Origin: Desulforapulum autotrophicum HRM2
GTDB taxonomy: Bacteria > Desulfobacterota > Desulfobacteria > Desulfobacterales > Desulfobacteraceae
Length of the DNA: 64,000 nucleotides
Assembly: GCF_000020365.1 (NCBI RefSeq)
Contig: NC_012108.1
Span: 5,296,001-5,360,000, forward strand
Direction of reading: 5' to 3'
Made by a program: the position numbers and the translations under genes
Part shown: in pieces, positions 35,528-44,052 of the stretch
How the letters are laid out: each line of letters starts with the position of its first letter
How positions within the stretch are numbered: the stretch's first letter is position 1
Notes under the pieces: model-generated
The model's input: only the letters and a program-made list of their open reading frames with translations
What the model was told of the DNA's origin: nothing
Databases searched by the model: none

Positions 35528-36205
35528 TCAAGATGGATGGGCAGTATCCCCTTGATATTCGCCCATGAGCAGCCTGTTCTTGGGGGTAATCTCACAGGGG
35601 ATGGCCTGGGTGACGATCTTGTATCCCTCTGATTGAAGCCTGACGGCCCTTACCGTATCAACGGCAAGGGTGCTTTCCATCCAGCCATCAAGGCCGGCGG
35701 TGGATGCTGTTTTCAGATCATGGCAGCAGGGCAGAACAGCCATCCTGGCATGACTTCCAATGGCCTTGTCCATGACAAGATCGGTCAACGATCCACAGGC
35801 ATGGGCAGACACCACAATGTCATCCGGACGAACGATGATGTCACGGATATCCATCTCCTTGAACACCACCCTGTTCGTCAGCCTGGGCCAGGATTCCACC
35901 AATGTGTCGGATAATCGTGTCGCACTCGGAGGAATGCGCCGGTCCACGGCAATGGCCGATTCTGAACTGTCATCAAGGATCAGCATGATGTGGGCCAGCA
36001 GACCATGGCCACAGGCAAGATCCAGAATCCGGCCGCCCCGGTATCGTCGCCGCACCCGTCGAGCCATCTCCCATGCTTCATGGAGCTCTTTTCTTGGCAG
36101 GGTGCCGGCCCGGCAGACCGCCCTTGCAATTTTATCAAAAAGGGTGTTGCCGGGAAACAACGACTGCTGCCGGGGGGTGAGCCTGTTTTTTGATGATTTT
36201 TTCAT
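35528..36205 (-). CDS. SAM-dependent methyltransferase (METTL25/methyltransferase-32-like)
   Basis: A 225-residue cytoplasmic Rossmann methyltransferase. The SAM loop LDLACGHGLLAH lies near residue 63-74, followed by an acidic AVDRR turn near 90. HACGSLTDLVMDKAI and LPCCHDL near 130-160 are typical of the group that includes METTL25/RRNAD1 and GSTCD C-terminal domains. The substrate is unknown. A basic N-terminus (KKSSKNRLTPRQQ) might contact RNA. It is a single gene on the minus strand between two plus-strand clusters. Confidence 0.75.
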   Translation of the reverse strand: MKKSSKNRLTPRQQSLFPGNTLFDKIARAVCRAGTLPRKELHEAWEMARRVRRRYRGGRILDLACGHGLLAHIMLILDDSSESAIAVDRRIPPSATRLSDTLVESWPRLTNRVVFKEMDIRDIIVRPDDIVVSAHACGSLTDLVMDKAIGSHARMAVLPCCHDLKTASTAGLDGWMESTLAVDTVRAVRLQSEGYKIVTQAIPCEITPKNRLLMGEYQGDTAHPS

Positions 36206-36319
36206 GGTCCGTGAACGTACACGATTCTGGAGCTTTTCACAAGCCGTTGAAGGCTGCCTGCGTCAAATCTAATTTGTATCCACCCAAAGCCTGTGTAACG
36301 AATTTTCCAGGGCAGGGTA

Positions 36320-36348
36320 TTGGAAAAAAAACAAAAATATACTATTAA
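36320..36348 (+). promoter_or_regulatory. Possible promoter of the phnA-like gene
   Basis: TTGGAA (36320-36325) and TATTAA (36343-36348) are separated by 17 nt in a very A-rich spacer, 66 nt before the ATG at 36414. Each box matches consensus at four of six positions. Confidence 0.35.
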
Positions 36349-36413
36349 GCAGGATACAATGCCAATTGTTTTTGGCACAATAGAGATCTTAAACGCATAG
36401 GAAAAATGAATTA

Positions 36414-36995
36414 ATGACTACAAAACAAGAATTACATATGCGCAGCGAATCCAAATGTGAGCTTTGCGGGGCAACCCAGGCCCTGGAAGTGTATGAAGTT
36501 CCCCCGGATTCAAACGGCAGCCCGGATCAGTGCATACTGGTATGTGACACCTGTCTGGCCCAGATTGAAAACCCCGAAAAAATGGATATCCATCATTGGC
36601 GGTGCCTTAACGACAGCATGTGGAGCCAGGTCCCTGCCGTCCAGGTCATGGCCTGGCGCATGTTGACACGGCTGAGGCATGAAGGCTGGCCCCAGGATCT
36701 TCTGGAAATGCTCTACCTTGACGAAGAGACCCAGGCCTGGGCCAAGGCAATGGACAGAGAGAAAGGCAAAGAAGATGTACTTCAATACATTGACAGCAAC
36801 GGCGTAGCTCTTTCGGCCGGAGATTCGGTCACCATTATCAAAGATTTAAATGTCAAGGGCGGCGGTTTTACGGCCAAGCGCGGCACCATGGTGCGGGGAA
36901 TCAGCCTGGATCCGGCAAACAACGAACAGATTGAAGGCCGTGTCAATGGCCAACTCATTGTTATTTTGACAAAATTTGTCAAAAAATCCAACTGA
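36414..36995 (+). CDS. PhnA-domain protein
   Basis: A 193-residue protein of the PhnA/YjdM family. An N-terminal zinc-ribbon pair is visible: CELC near residue 15 and CDTC near 45. The C-terminal SH3-like domain has the typical DSVTIIKDLNVKGGGFTAKRGTMVRGISLD stretch (about 135-165) and a final NGQLIVILTKFVKK. Despite the name, the family is not a proven phosphonate hydrolase; its function is unclear. It precedes the histidine kinase gene by 28 nt and may be cotranscribed with it. Confidence 0.88.
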   Translation: MTTKQELHMRSESKCELCGATQALEVYEVPPDSNGSPDQCILVCDTCLAQIENPEKMDIHHWRCLNDSMWSQVPAVQVMAWRMLTRLRHEGWPQDLLEMLYLDEETQAWAKAMDREKGKEDVLQYIDSNGVALSAGDSVTIIKDLNVKGGGFTAKRGTMVRGISLDPANNEQIEGRVNGQLIVILTKFVKKSN

Positions 36996-37023
36996 CCAAC
37001 AAACTCCAGGAGAATTCAACGCC

Positions 37024-39444
37024 ATGCATGGGGCTTTAAAAGAGGCTTACAAAAAATTTTTCCATGTCAAGTCGATTATCTTTTTGGCTCTGGTTGCAAT
37101 TCTCCTGCTGAGTTTTCTTTCATCCCTACCGGCCATATACAGCGCAATAGAATCATACCAACAGGCAAGGCAGGTTCAGTACTTGAACGATGTGGGTGAT
37201 GACCTGTTTACTGCTGTGGGCAATTTTGGATTTGAACGGGGCCGGGTTAACGTGGTGTTAAATGATAACGGCCCTGTTGAAAAAATGGAAGCCAACCGGC
37301 GATTCATCCAGGCCCACCGTTCCGACGGGGACAGAGCCCTGGTCAAGGCCCTGAAAAAACTGGATTCAATGGATATTCCAGGCACAACCGATGAGCTTTT
37401 CAGGATAAAGACCTTGGAACAGGGCATCCATGAATTACGGGAACAGACCGGGAAAGATCTTGTCGTTCCCAAAGATCAACGGCAGGCAGGACTGGCAAAA
37501 GAATGGTTTTCTGCCATGACCGCATATATTGAAACCATTGAGGCGCTTCTGGTAACCATCTCAAGCGACATCAGCGATGCAGACGGTATTATCAGCCGTT
37601 ATTCCTCCCTGAAACATGCAACCTTGGCCCTGCGTAATACCGCAGGCCCGGAAATATCAATTCTTTCAGCAACCATGGCCGCCAATAGCCCCATGGAATC
37701 AGAACTTTCTGAAAAGATAGCCGCCCTCCACACGATTACACTCTTGCATTTTCAAACCCTTACCCGTTTATGCCAGCCCCTGTCATCCCCTGGGATTTCC
37801 CAGGCCCTGGCAAAGTTAAAAGATTCCTATTTTTTAAATTACCTGCCTTACAGAAATGCGGTCCTCCCCCTTGCCCATGGTGGAAGGCCCTACCCCTTTT
37901 CCCAGGCAGAATTTCTTGACCACGGTGTGGGAGCATTGAAACAGATCGCCGTTTTCATGGAACAGATTGTGTCAGAAACAAAGGCGTATGCACAGACACG
38001 GCTCACCCAAAATAAAAGACATATACTCATCCATTGCTGCGGGGCTGCCGGATCCCTTGGAATGATTCTGCTAATTTTCTTTTATGTGCATTTCCGGGTG
38101 ATAAAACCCATCCTCCAGATAACATCCACGGTTCACAAACTTGCAAATAAAGATCTCGACGTGGCGATTCCATTGATTGGAAAACAAAATGAATTCGGTG
38201 AAATGGCCAGAGCGCTTGAAATATTAAAGGAAATGGCCATTCAGCTTGAACGGGACATTATCTCCCTCAGGATTATTGATGAACAATTAAAAACCAGTGA
38301 AGAGCGTTTCCGAACGGTGGCGGATTTCTCCCATGACTGGGAATACTGGATAGGACCTGATAATCAACTCTTGTACATCTCTCCTTCGTGTGAAAGGATT
38401 ACCGGGTATACCCCTGAAGATTTTCTCAAGAACAATAACCTGCTGGCTGAAATCTGCACATCCCTGGATTCAAACGAAGTTGCCTGTCACGTCCACGGAA
38501 AAGATATACAAATCACCCCCCCAACATCCATTGATTTTGAAATTCTGGGAAAGGATGGAAAAAAACACTGGATTAATCACATCTGCCAACCCATTTTTAA
38601 AAAAGATGGGACCTTTCTCGGGCGCAGGGCATGTAACCGGGACATTACAGATCAAAAAAAATTGGAAGAAAAGCTGATCAACGCAAAAAAACTTGAGGCA
38701 ACGGCAACACTTATGGGCGGCATCGCCCATGATTTCAACAATCTGCTCGCTTCAATCCTGGGCAATATTGAACTTGCAAAGTCAAACCTTGACGTTGAGG
38801 GAAAAACATATTCGTTTCTGCAGAACGCTTACCAGTCAACCCTGGGCGCACGAAATCTTACATCAAAATTCATCACCCTTTCACGGGGCGGAACACCCAT
38901 CAAACGACCCGTGGATATCGTCCATTTTGTTAAAAAGACAGCTTCGTCCATTATAGCCGGGACCGGCATGAACCTTGAAACCACCCTTCCCCCTTGTTCC
39001 TGTAAAGTCGAACTGGACACGGGACAGTTCTTCCAGGTCCTTGACAACATCATCACCAACGCCAGGGAAGCCATGCCCCCTGGGGGACGTTTAAAGATTA
39101 CCATTGACAAGGATGCCCCCATTTCCCCGGCAAAAGATTTTTTACCTCTTTTGCCTGACAAGCAATACGTAAAGATAACCATTGAAGACCAGGGACCGGG
39201 AATTGACCTGACTGACATTGACAATGTCTTTGACCCCTATTTCTCAACTAAAACAAGGGGCTCGGGAAAAGGCATGGGACTGGGACTGACCGTTGTCCAT
39301 TCCATCATGGAAAAGCATGGCGGCTGTACAACCATAAAACCAGGCAAAACCGGTGGAACCGCGGTATCTCTCTATCTTCCGGCCCTGGAAATTTCCTTGA
39401 CAGACCGCGATGAATCGAATAGGGATATAACAACGTCTGCCTGA
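37024..39444 (+). CDS. Membrane-bound PAS sensor histidine kinase
   Basis: An 806-residue sensor kinase. Layout: first transmembrane helix (about 15-40), a large periplasmic helical sensor (about 45-325) rich in E-R-G-R-V and A-N-S-type segments, second transmembrane helix (about 330-355), HAMP (about 355-405), PAS/PAC (about 430-545), then a kinase core. The phosphoacceptor is His569 in GGIAHDFNNLL; N-box NIITNAREAMPPGG and G-boxes DQGPGI and GKGMGLGL follow. There is no receiver domain, so a separate response regulator is needed; none is encoded nearby. ATG 37024 is preceded by AGGAG at 12 nt; an in-frame TTG upstream at 36976 overlaps phnA. The signal sensed is unknown. Confidence 0.88.
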   Translation: MHGALKEAYKKFFHVKSIIFLALVAILLLSFLSSLPAIYSAIESYQQARQVQYLNDVGDDLFTAVGNFGFERGRVNVVLNDNGPVEKMEANRRFIQAHRSDGDRALVKALKKLDSMDIPGTTDELFRIKTLEQGIHELREQTGKDLVVPKDQRQAGLAKEWFSAMTAYIETIEALLVTISSDISDADGIISRYSSLKHATLALRNTAGPEISILSATMAANSPMESELSEKIAALHTITLLHFQTLTRLCQPLSSPGISQALAKLKDSYFLNYLPYRNAVLPLAHGGRPYPFSQAEFLDHGVGALKQIAVFMEQIVSETKAYAQTRLTQNKRHILIHCCGAAGSLGMILLIFFYVHFRVIKPILQITSTVHKLANKDLDVAIPLIGKQNEFGEMARALEILKEMAIQLERDIISLRIIDEQLKTSEERFRTVADFSHDWEYWIGPDNQLLYISPSCERITGYTPEDFLKNNNLLAEICTSLDSNEVACHVHGKDIQITPPTSIDFEILGKDGKKHWINHICQPIFKKDGTFLGRRACNRDITDQKKLEEKLINAKKLEATATLMGGIAHDFNNLLASILGNIELAKSNLDVEGKTYSFLQNAYQSTLGARNLTSKFITLSRGGTPIKRPVDIVHFVKKTASSIIAGTGMNLETTLPPCSCKVELDTGQFFQVLDNIITNAREAMPPGGRLKITIDKDAPISPAKDFLPLLPDKQYVKITIEDQGPGIDLTDIDNVFDPYFSTKTRGSGKGMGLGLTVVHSIMEKHGGCTTIKPGKTGGTAVSLYLPALEISLTDRDESNRDITTSA

Positions 39445-39554
39445 AGGCAGCGAACAAGATCAGACTGCCATATTGATAATCAAGCCACGAAGGCCCCAAT
39501 TTTCCATTTTTTGGAAACGGATCTTTGGTGGCTTTTTTTATTTTTGGAGGAAAG

Positions 39555-40676
39555 ATGGATCGATCTATAGCAATTATGGGGGCTGGCCTGGGACTTTGTG
39601 TGCTCGTCTTTATATTCACAGTGGCCGCCCAGGCTGGGGCAACCCAAAAAATTACAGATGCAGCAGGCAAGATTGTTGTTCTTCCGGACAAGGTCGACCA
39701 CATCATCTGCTCGGGTTCCGGATGCCTCAGGCTTGTGACCTACCTGGGGGCCCAGAATCTTGTGGTGGGGGTTGACGACATTGAACGTCGCAATAACAGA
39801 TTTGACGCACGGCCTTACGCCCTTGCCAACCCTCAGTTTAAGACGCTTCCTGTTTTTGGTGGGTTCAGGGGCCGGGACATCCCTGAAAAAATCCTCGGCC
39901 TTCCAGTTCTGCCCCAGGTGATTTTCAAAATCCATGGGGTGGCCGGTGATGACCCCGGAAAGCTTTCCAGGAAAACAGGCATTCCCGTGGTCACCCTTAA
40001 ATATGGAGACCTGGTCCACAGCCGCCAGGATTTTTACAATGCCTTGACCATCCTTGGCCAGGCCCTGGACAGGCAGGCCCGGGCCCAAGAGGTGATCCAT
40101 TTTTTTGACGCCGAAATCCAGGCCCTTGAAGATCGCACCCGTAACGTTCCCGGGGCTGAAAAAAAGACCTGCTTTGTCGGTGGAATCGCCTTTAAGGGTC
40201 CCCATGGATTCCAGTCCACAGAGCCCCGGTATCCCCCGTTTGAATTTGTCAATGCCCGCAATATTGCCCGGCCTGCCGACCATGGCACAGCACCCGGCCA
40301 GAGCAACTTTTCCAGGGAAAAAATTCTGACCCTGGACCCCCGGGTTCTTTTTCTGGATCTTTCCACCCTCCAGATGGGGTCTGACCAGGGCGGGCTTTAT
40401 GAACTCCAAAAAGACCCTGTCTATCAGGGGCTGTCAGCGGTCAAAGCCGGGGCAGTGTTCGGGGTGCTGCCCTATAACTGGTATGCCCAGAATTTTGGCT
40501 CCATACTTGCCGACAGCTGGTTTATCGGTAAAATCCTTTACCCTGAACAATTTACCGATATTGAACCTGAACAAAAAGCCGACGAGATCTACACCTTTCT
40601 ACTGTCAAAACCTGTGTTCCAGCGGATGAACCAATCCTTTGACCAGAAGGTATTCAAACGAATCAACCTCAATTGA
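39555..40676 (+). CDS. FecB/BtuF-type periplasmic binding protein of a metal-chelate ABC importer
   Basis: A 373-residue exported protein. The Sec signal (hydrophobic IAIMGAGLGLCVLVFIFTVAA, ending AQAGA) is followed by the cluster A-2 binding-protein fold, with the typical opening TDAAGKIVVLPDKVDHIICSG and the TYLGAQNLVVGVDD turn. Two cysteines (ICSGSGCLRL) sit in the first lobe. The ligand could be a siderophore, haem, a corrinoid or an oxyanion complex. ATG 39555 has GGAGG at 4 nt. The permease starts 20 nt downstream. Confidence 0.85.
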   Translation: MDRSIAIMGAGLGLCVLVFIFTVAAQAGATQKITDAAGKIVVLPDKVDHIICSGSGCLRLVTYLGAQNLVVGVDDIERRNNRFDARPYALANPQFKTLPVFGGFRGRDIPEKILGLPVLPQVIFKIHGVAGDDPGKLSRKTGIPVVTLKYGDLVHSRQDFYNALTILGQALDRQARAQEVIHFFDAEIQALEDRTRNVPGAEKKTCFVGGIAFKGPHGFQSTEPRYPPFEFVNARNIARPADHGTAPGQSNFSREKILTLDPRVLFLDLSTLQMGSDQGGLYELQKDPVYQGLSAVKAGAVFGVLPYNWYAQNFGSILADSWFIGKILYPEQFTDIEPEQKADEIYTFLLSKPVFQRMNQSFDQKVFKRINLN

Positions 40677-40696
40677 GCCCGAATTAAGGAGAATCC

Positions 40697-41767
40697 ATGC
40701 ATTTTGACCATGGGGTGGTGCCAGGTGACTACAAACGCTATACCCTGGGCAAGTCTTTGTTTATCACCCTTACCCTTGCAGCCCTTATCCTGACCATTAT
40801 GGCAAGCATTTCATCCGGGGCAGTTCACATCCGGTTTGCGGATGTGTTCAAAACCCTTTTTACCCATCAGGCCATACGACAATTCGATCTGATCATCTGG
40901 AACATCCGCCTGCCCCAGACCTTAACGGCAGTGGTGGCTGGAGCCGGCCTTGCCGGGGCCGGAACCGTGATGCAGTCGGTGTTGAGAAACCCCCTGGCCT
41001 CACCCTTTACCCTTGGCATCGCCCATGCCGCCGCATTTGGCGCAGCCTTTTCCGTCATGGTCCTGGGGTCGGGCACCATGGCAAGCACCCTGGGGGACGC
41101 CGTGACCATCTCCAGCCCCATGCTGACCCTGATCTCTGCCTTTACTTTTTCCATGGGCACCGCCTGCCTGATCTCCTACATTGCCAAGATCAGGGGATCT
41201 GCCCCGGAAGTCATGGTGCTTACCGGGGTGGCCCTGGGAGCCTTGTTCACGGCCGGCACCATGCTGCTCCAGTTTTTTGCAGATGATGTGGAGCTTGCCG
41301 CCATGGTGTTCTGGACCTTTGGGGATGTTGCCAGGACCGACTGGCATGACCTGGCCTTTTTATCGTTGGTCACAGGCGTTGTTCTGGTTTATTTTCTGGC
41401 CAACGCCTGGAATTACAACGCCATGGACGTTGGAGACGAAACTGCCAGGGGTCTGGGGGTCCGGGTGGAACGGGTAAGGCTGACAGGAATGATGGCAGCC
41501 TGCCTTGTCACCTCGGTGATCATCTCTTTTGCCGGGATCATCGGATTCATAGGGCTTGTGGCCCCCCACATCGTCCGACGGGTCATTGGCGACGATCACC
41601 GTTTCCTCATGCCCGCATCCATCCTGGCCGGCGCCCTGATCCTGCTGGCAGCCGATATCGCGGCAAGATTGGTGCTGCTGCCCCATGTGCTACCCGTATC
41701 CATATTTACCTCGTTTCTGGGGGCACCCGTGTTTATTTACCTGATCATGAAAGGAAGCAGAAAATGA
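40697..41767 (+). CDS. FecCD/BtuC-family ABC permease
   Basis: A 356-residue integral membrane protein with about ten transmembrane helices. Family hallmarks: RLPQTLTAVVAGAGLAGAGTVMQSVLRNPLASP near 70-100, and the C-terminal coupling region GFIGLVAPHIVRRVIGDDHR near 275-295. It forms the translocation dimer of a type II ABC importer for iron-siderophore, haem or cobalamin-like compounds. RBS AAGGAG is 5-7 nt upstream. Its stop overlaps the ATPase start by 4 nt (ATGA). Confidence 0.92.
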   Translation: MHFDHGVVPGDYKRYTLGKSLFITLTLAALILTIMASISSGAVHIRFADVFKTLFTHQAIRQFDLIIWNIRLPQTLTAVVAGAGLAGAGTVMQSVLRNPLASPFTLGIAHAAAFGAAFSVMVLGSGTMASTLGDAVTISSPMLTLISAFTFSMGTACLISYIAKIRGSAPEVMVLTGVALGALFTAGTMLLQFFADDVELAAMVFWTFGDVARTDWHDLAFLSLVTGVVLVYFLANAWNYNAMDVGDETARGLGVRVERVRLTGMMAACLVTSVIISFAGIIGFIGLVAPHIVRRVIGDDHRFLMPASILAGALILLAADIAARLVLLPHVLPVSIFTSFLGAPVFIYLIMKGSRK

Positions 41768-42576
41768 TACTTACCGTGAACGACCTGACCTTTACCTACA
41801 GGAGCTGCGAAACCCTGAAAGGCATCCATTTTTCCATTCAGCCCGGGGAACTCACCGTGATCCTCGGTCCCAACGGTGTGGGAAAAACCACCCTGCTCAA
41901 ATGCCTGAACAACATCCTGTCTCCCCAAAAGGGTAATATTCTCATCAAGCAACAAAACACCCAGGAGATGACACCCCGGCAGATCGCAAGGGAGATCGCC
42001 TATGTGGCCCAACAAAGCGAACCCGCCAGAATAACGGTGTTTGACGCCGTTCTCATGGGTAGAAGGCCCCATATCAACTACCGGGTTTCCAAACAGGACC
42101 TGATCAAGGTGGATGCGGTCATCCGCCATCTGAACCTCTCAAAGTTCAGCCTCAAATACCTGGATCAAATGAGCGGCGGCGAACTCCAGAAGGTGTGCAT
42201 TGCAAGGGCACTGGTTCAGCAGACCGACCTGCTGCTCCTTGACGAACCCACGGCCAGCCTGGATCTGAAGAACCAGACCCAGATTCTGGGCCTGATCCGC
42301 CACATCATCAAGGATCATCAGATGGCCGCAATCATGACCATGCACGACCTGAACGCGGCCATGCGGTATGCGGACAAATATATTTTTCTGAAGGAGGCCA
42401 CCATTTATTCGGCCGGAAATATCCTTGACATCACCCCGGAAATGGTCGAGGCAGTATACGGTGTCAAGGTTGAAATCACCCACCACAGGGGCCTTCCCAT
42501 TGTGATCCCCATGGACGACCATCACGATTCCCGGACAAAGAGGGTGATGCCGGCAATGGTTGAGCAGGCCGCCTGA
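41764..42576 (+). CDS. FecE/BtuD-family ABC ATPase
   Basis: A 270-residue ATPase of the metal-chelate importer. Walker A GPNGVGKTT (about 36), Q-loop YVAQQSEP, signature MSGGELQKV (about 138), Walker B LLLLDEPTASLD (about 158) and switch His MHDLNAA are intact. Translation is coupled to the permease through the ATGA overlap. The C-terminal 40 residues, ending DDHHDSRTKRVMP, are His/Asp rich, which is unusual but of unclear meaning. Confidence 0.93.
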   Translation: MILTVNDLTFTYRSCETLKGIHFSIQPGELTVILGPNGVGKTTLLKCLNNILSPQKGNILIKQQNTQEMTPRQIAREIAYVAQQSEPARITVFDAVLMGRRPHINYRVSKQDLIKVDAVIRHLNLSKFSLKYLDQMSGGELQKVCIARALVQQTDLLLLDEPTASLDLKNQTQILGLIRHIIKDHQMAAIMTMHDLNAAMRYADKYIFLKEATIYSAGNILDITPEMVEAVYGVKVEITHHRGLPIVIPMDDHHDSRTKRVMPAMVEQAA

Positions 42577-42623
42577 TTTTTGTACCCAGACAAACCCAGA
42601 AACGATGCAAAGGAGCAATAAAA

Positions 42624-43184
42624 ATGAATGACCAGGAATCCTACGACCCCAAACAGTTTAACTGGCCGGCGATGAACCTTGTACCCGTGGGCATAGTCAA
42701 CAGCCCCCTGAAAACACCGACCATGAGGGCCAACGATGAGAATCTTGAAAATGCCCATTCAATGGAAGACTTTAAAAAAAAGCACCAGGAACTTGAAAAC
42801 ACCCTGGTTGAAATCCAGGTATTCAAGCCATGGGAGCCGCTTCTCAAGGGGATCGAAGCCTTTTCCCACATTCTGGTTCTCTACTGGCCCCACCTGATTG
42901 ATCCTGAACGAAGAAAGCTCCAGCAGGTTCATCCCATGGGCAGACAGGAGATCCCCCTCCAGGGCATATTTGCCACCTGCAGCCCGGCCCGGCCCAATCC
43001 AATTCTGGTGTCTGCCGTGCCGTTGGTGGGGCGAAAAGCAAACACATTGATCGTCAAGGGCTTTGAAGCCGTTGACCAGAGCCCGGTTATTGATATCAAA
43101 CCCTACAGCGCCCACTATATGCAAAAAGAGGGTCTCAGGTTCCCGGAATGGATGCAGAAAATCAACCAGGAACTCGGTATCTGA
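42624..43184 (+). CDS. TrmO/TsaA (UPF0066) family SAM-dependent protein
   Basis: A 186-residue protein of the TsaA/TrmO family, whose characterised members N-methylate the t6A37 base of tRNA using SAM. Markers: VPVGIVNSPLKTP near 13-25, IEAFSHILVLYWPHL near 75-90, CSPARPNPILVS near 115-126 and VIDIKPYS near 152. A roughly 25-residue insert near 25-50 (acidic and Lys-rich) is not typical of TrmO. It lies 47 nt after the ABC ATPase with RBS AAAGGAG; TsaA-like genes are often linked to metal-chelate importers, so a role in processing the imported ligand is possible. Confidence 0.85.
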   Translation: MNDQESYDPKQFNWPAMNLVPVGIVNSPLKTPTMRANDENLENAHSMEDFKKKHQELENTLVEIQVFKPWEPLLKGIEAFSHILVLYWPHLIDPERRKLQQVHPMGRQEIPLQGIFATCSPARPNPILVSAVPLVGRKANTLIVKGFEAVDQSPVIDIKPYSAHYMQKEGLRFPEWMQKINQELGI

Positions 43185-43467
43185 GCCTTGGTTATTGCGT
43201 GTCGATTGTGCCCAGCATCCGTTTGCCAACGAGCCTGAAATCCAGGTGCACATCCTTGGATGCCCACTCCTCAACCGCACGTTTTGAACACGGTCTTTCT
43301 GTGCAGCACTGTTTTTGAAATTATAGGGGCAGTATTCGGCCTATATCAAACGACAGATATCAGACATCTGGACATTCCAGAATCTTCAGGCCATGGAGGA
43401 CTGGGTTCAACTATAATTCCCACCTGTTTAAAAAATGTTCAAAACTCAAGATTTATGAACACAGGTT

Positions 43468-43506
43468 AAAAAACATGGTGATTTAAAAGGCCATCATGCT
43501 TTTTTT
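43468..43506 (+). terminator. Intrinsic terminator-like hairpin after the importer operon
   Basis: An A-run and CATGGTGAT (43474-43482) can pair, with a bulge, with ATCATG (43493-43498) followed by seven T (43500-43506). A-tract, stem and T-tract make it a plausible bidirectional terminator. It lies 284 nt after the last stop, inside the gene-free region 43185-44052 (868 nt), which is A/T rich between 43500 and 43810. Confidence 0.5.
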
Positions 43507-43838
43507 GTTGAAAACAATGCCGATAAAATGTTGATAAGACCATACTTATAAACATTTTTTTCAAAAGCATGGATAAACAACCGGTTTTAAAACCAATGCA
43601 ACCAGAAGGTCCTGCAGAACAAACAAGTACATAACACTATGATTTTAGCTGTTTAATTTCAGCTGCCCATTTATTATTTTCGACAAAAATGTAATTATAC
43701 GATCCCTATATTTCAAAAACGTTATATTTTATAAAAACAATTATAAAATAATTTAGAAAATATCTCCTGATACAAAAAGATAATCCGTTTTTTCTTTTTC
43801 CACACAAACACAAAATCAATGGCGGTCCCAGATCCCAT

Positions 43839-43870
43839 GCGTATCCTCCGCAGTCCGGATCTGCATACGC
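43839..43870 (+). promoter_or_regulatory. Inverted repeat upstream of the sigma-54-type promoter
   Basis: GCGTAT (43839-43844) and ATACGC (43865-43870) are inverted arms 20 nt apart, ending 22 nt before the -24 element. It could be an activator or repressor site, although enhancer sites for sigma-54 activators usually lie further away. Confidence 0.3.
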
Positions 43871-43892
43871 TCCACCCCCTGCATGAAGGCAT

Positions 43893-43908
43893 TGGCACAA
43901 GATATGCT
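43893..43908 (+). promoter_or_regulatory. Sigma-54 (RpoN) -24/-12 promoter
   Basis: TGGCAC AAGAT ATGCT has the invariant GG (43894-43895) and GC (43906-43907) exactly 10 nt apart, as RpoN requires, and matches most of the extended consensus. Transcription would start near 43918, giving a leader of about 135 nt that includes the hairpin TTCCGG-CACAAAA-CCGGAA (43942-43960) before the UroD-like gene. The responsible activator is not in the window. Confidence 0.6.
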
Positions 43909-44052
43909 ATACAGGAAACGTCTTCAATTCCGAGTGGAGCATTCCGGCACAAAACCGGAACACCGGATGGGAAGCAGAAACCGGACAATTCTCTGGAAGC
44001 AAAACAGCGGACCAGATGAAAAAGAACAGAAAAATGCTTAAGGAGAAATAAA

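Noticed and set aside
39480-40409. 309-codon minus-strand open frame
   Set aside because: It is antisense to the FecB-type binding protein gene, which has a signal peptide, RBS and operon context.
43800-44052. Cobalamin riboswitch in front of the UroD/CobW operon
   Set aside because: I looked for a B12 box and associated core because the enzymes suggest corrinoid chemistry, but no such conserved motif is visible.
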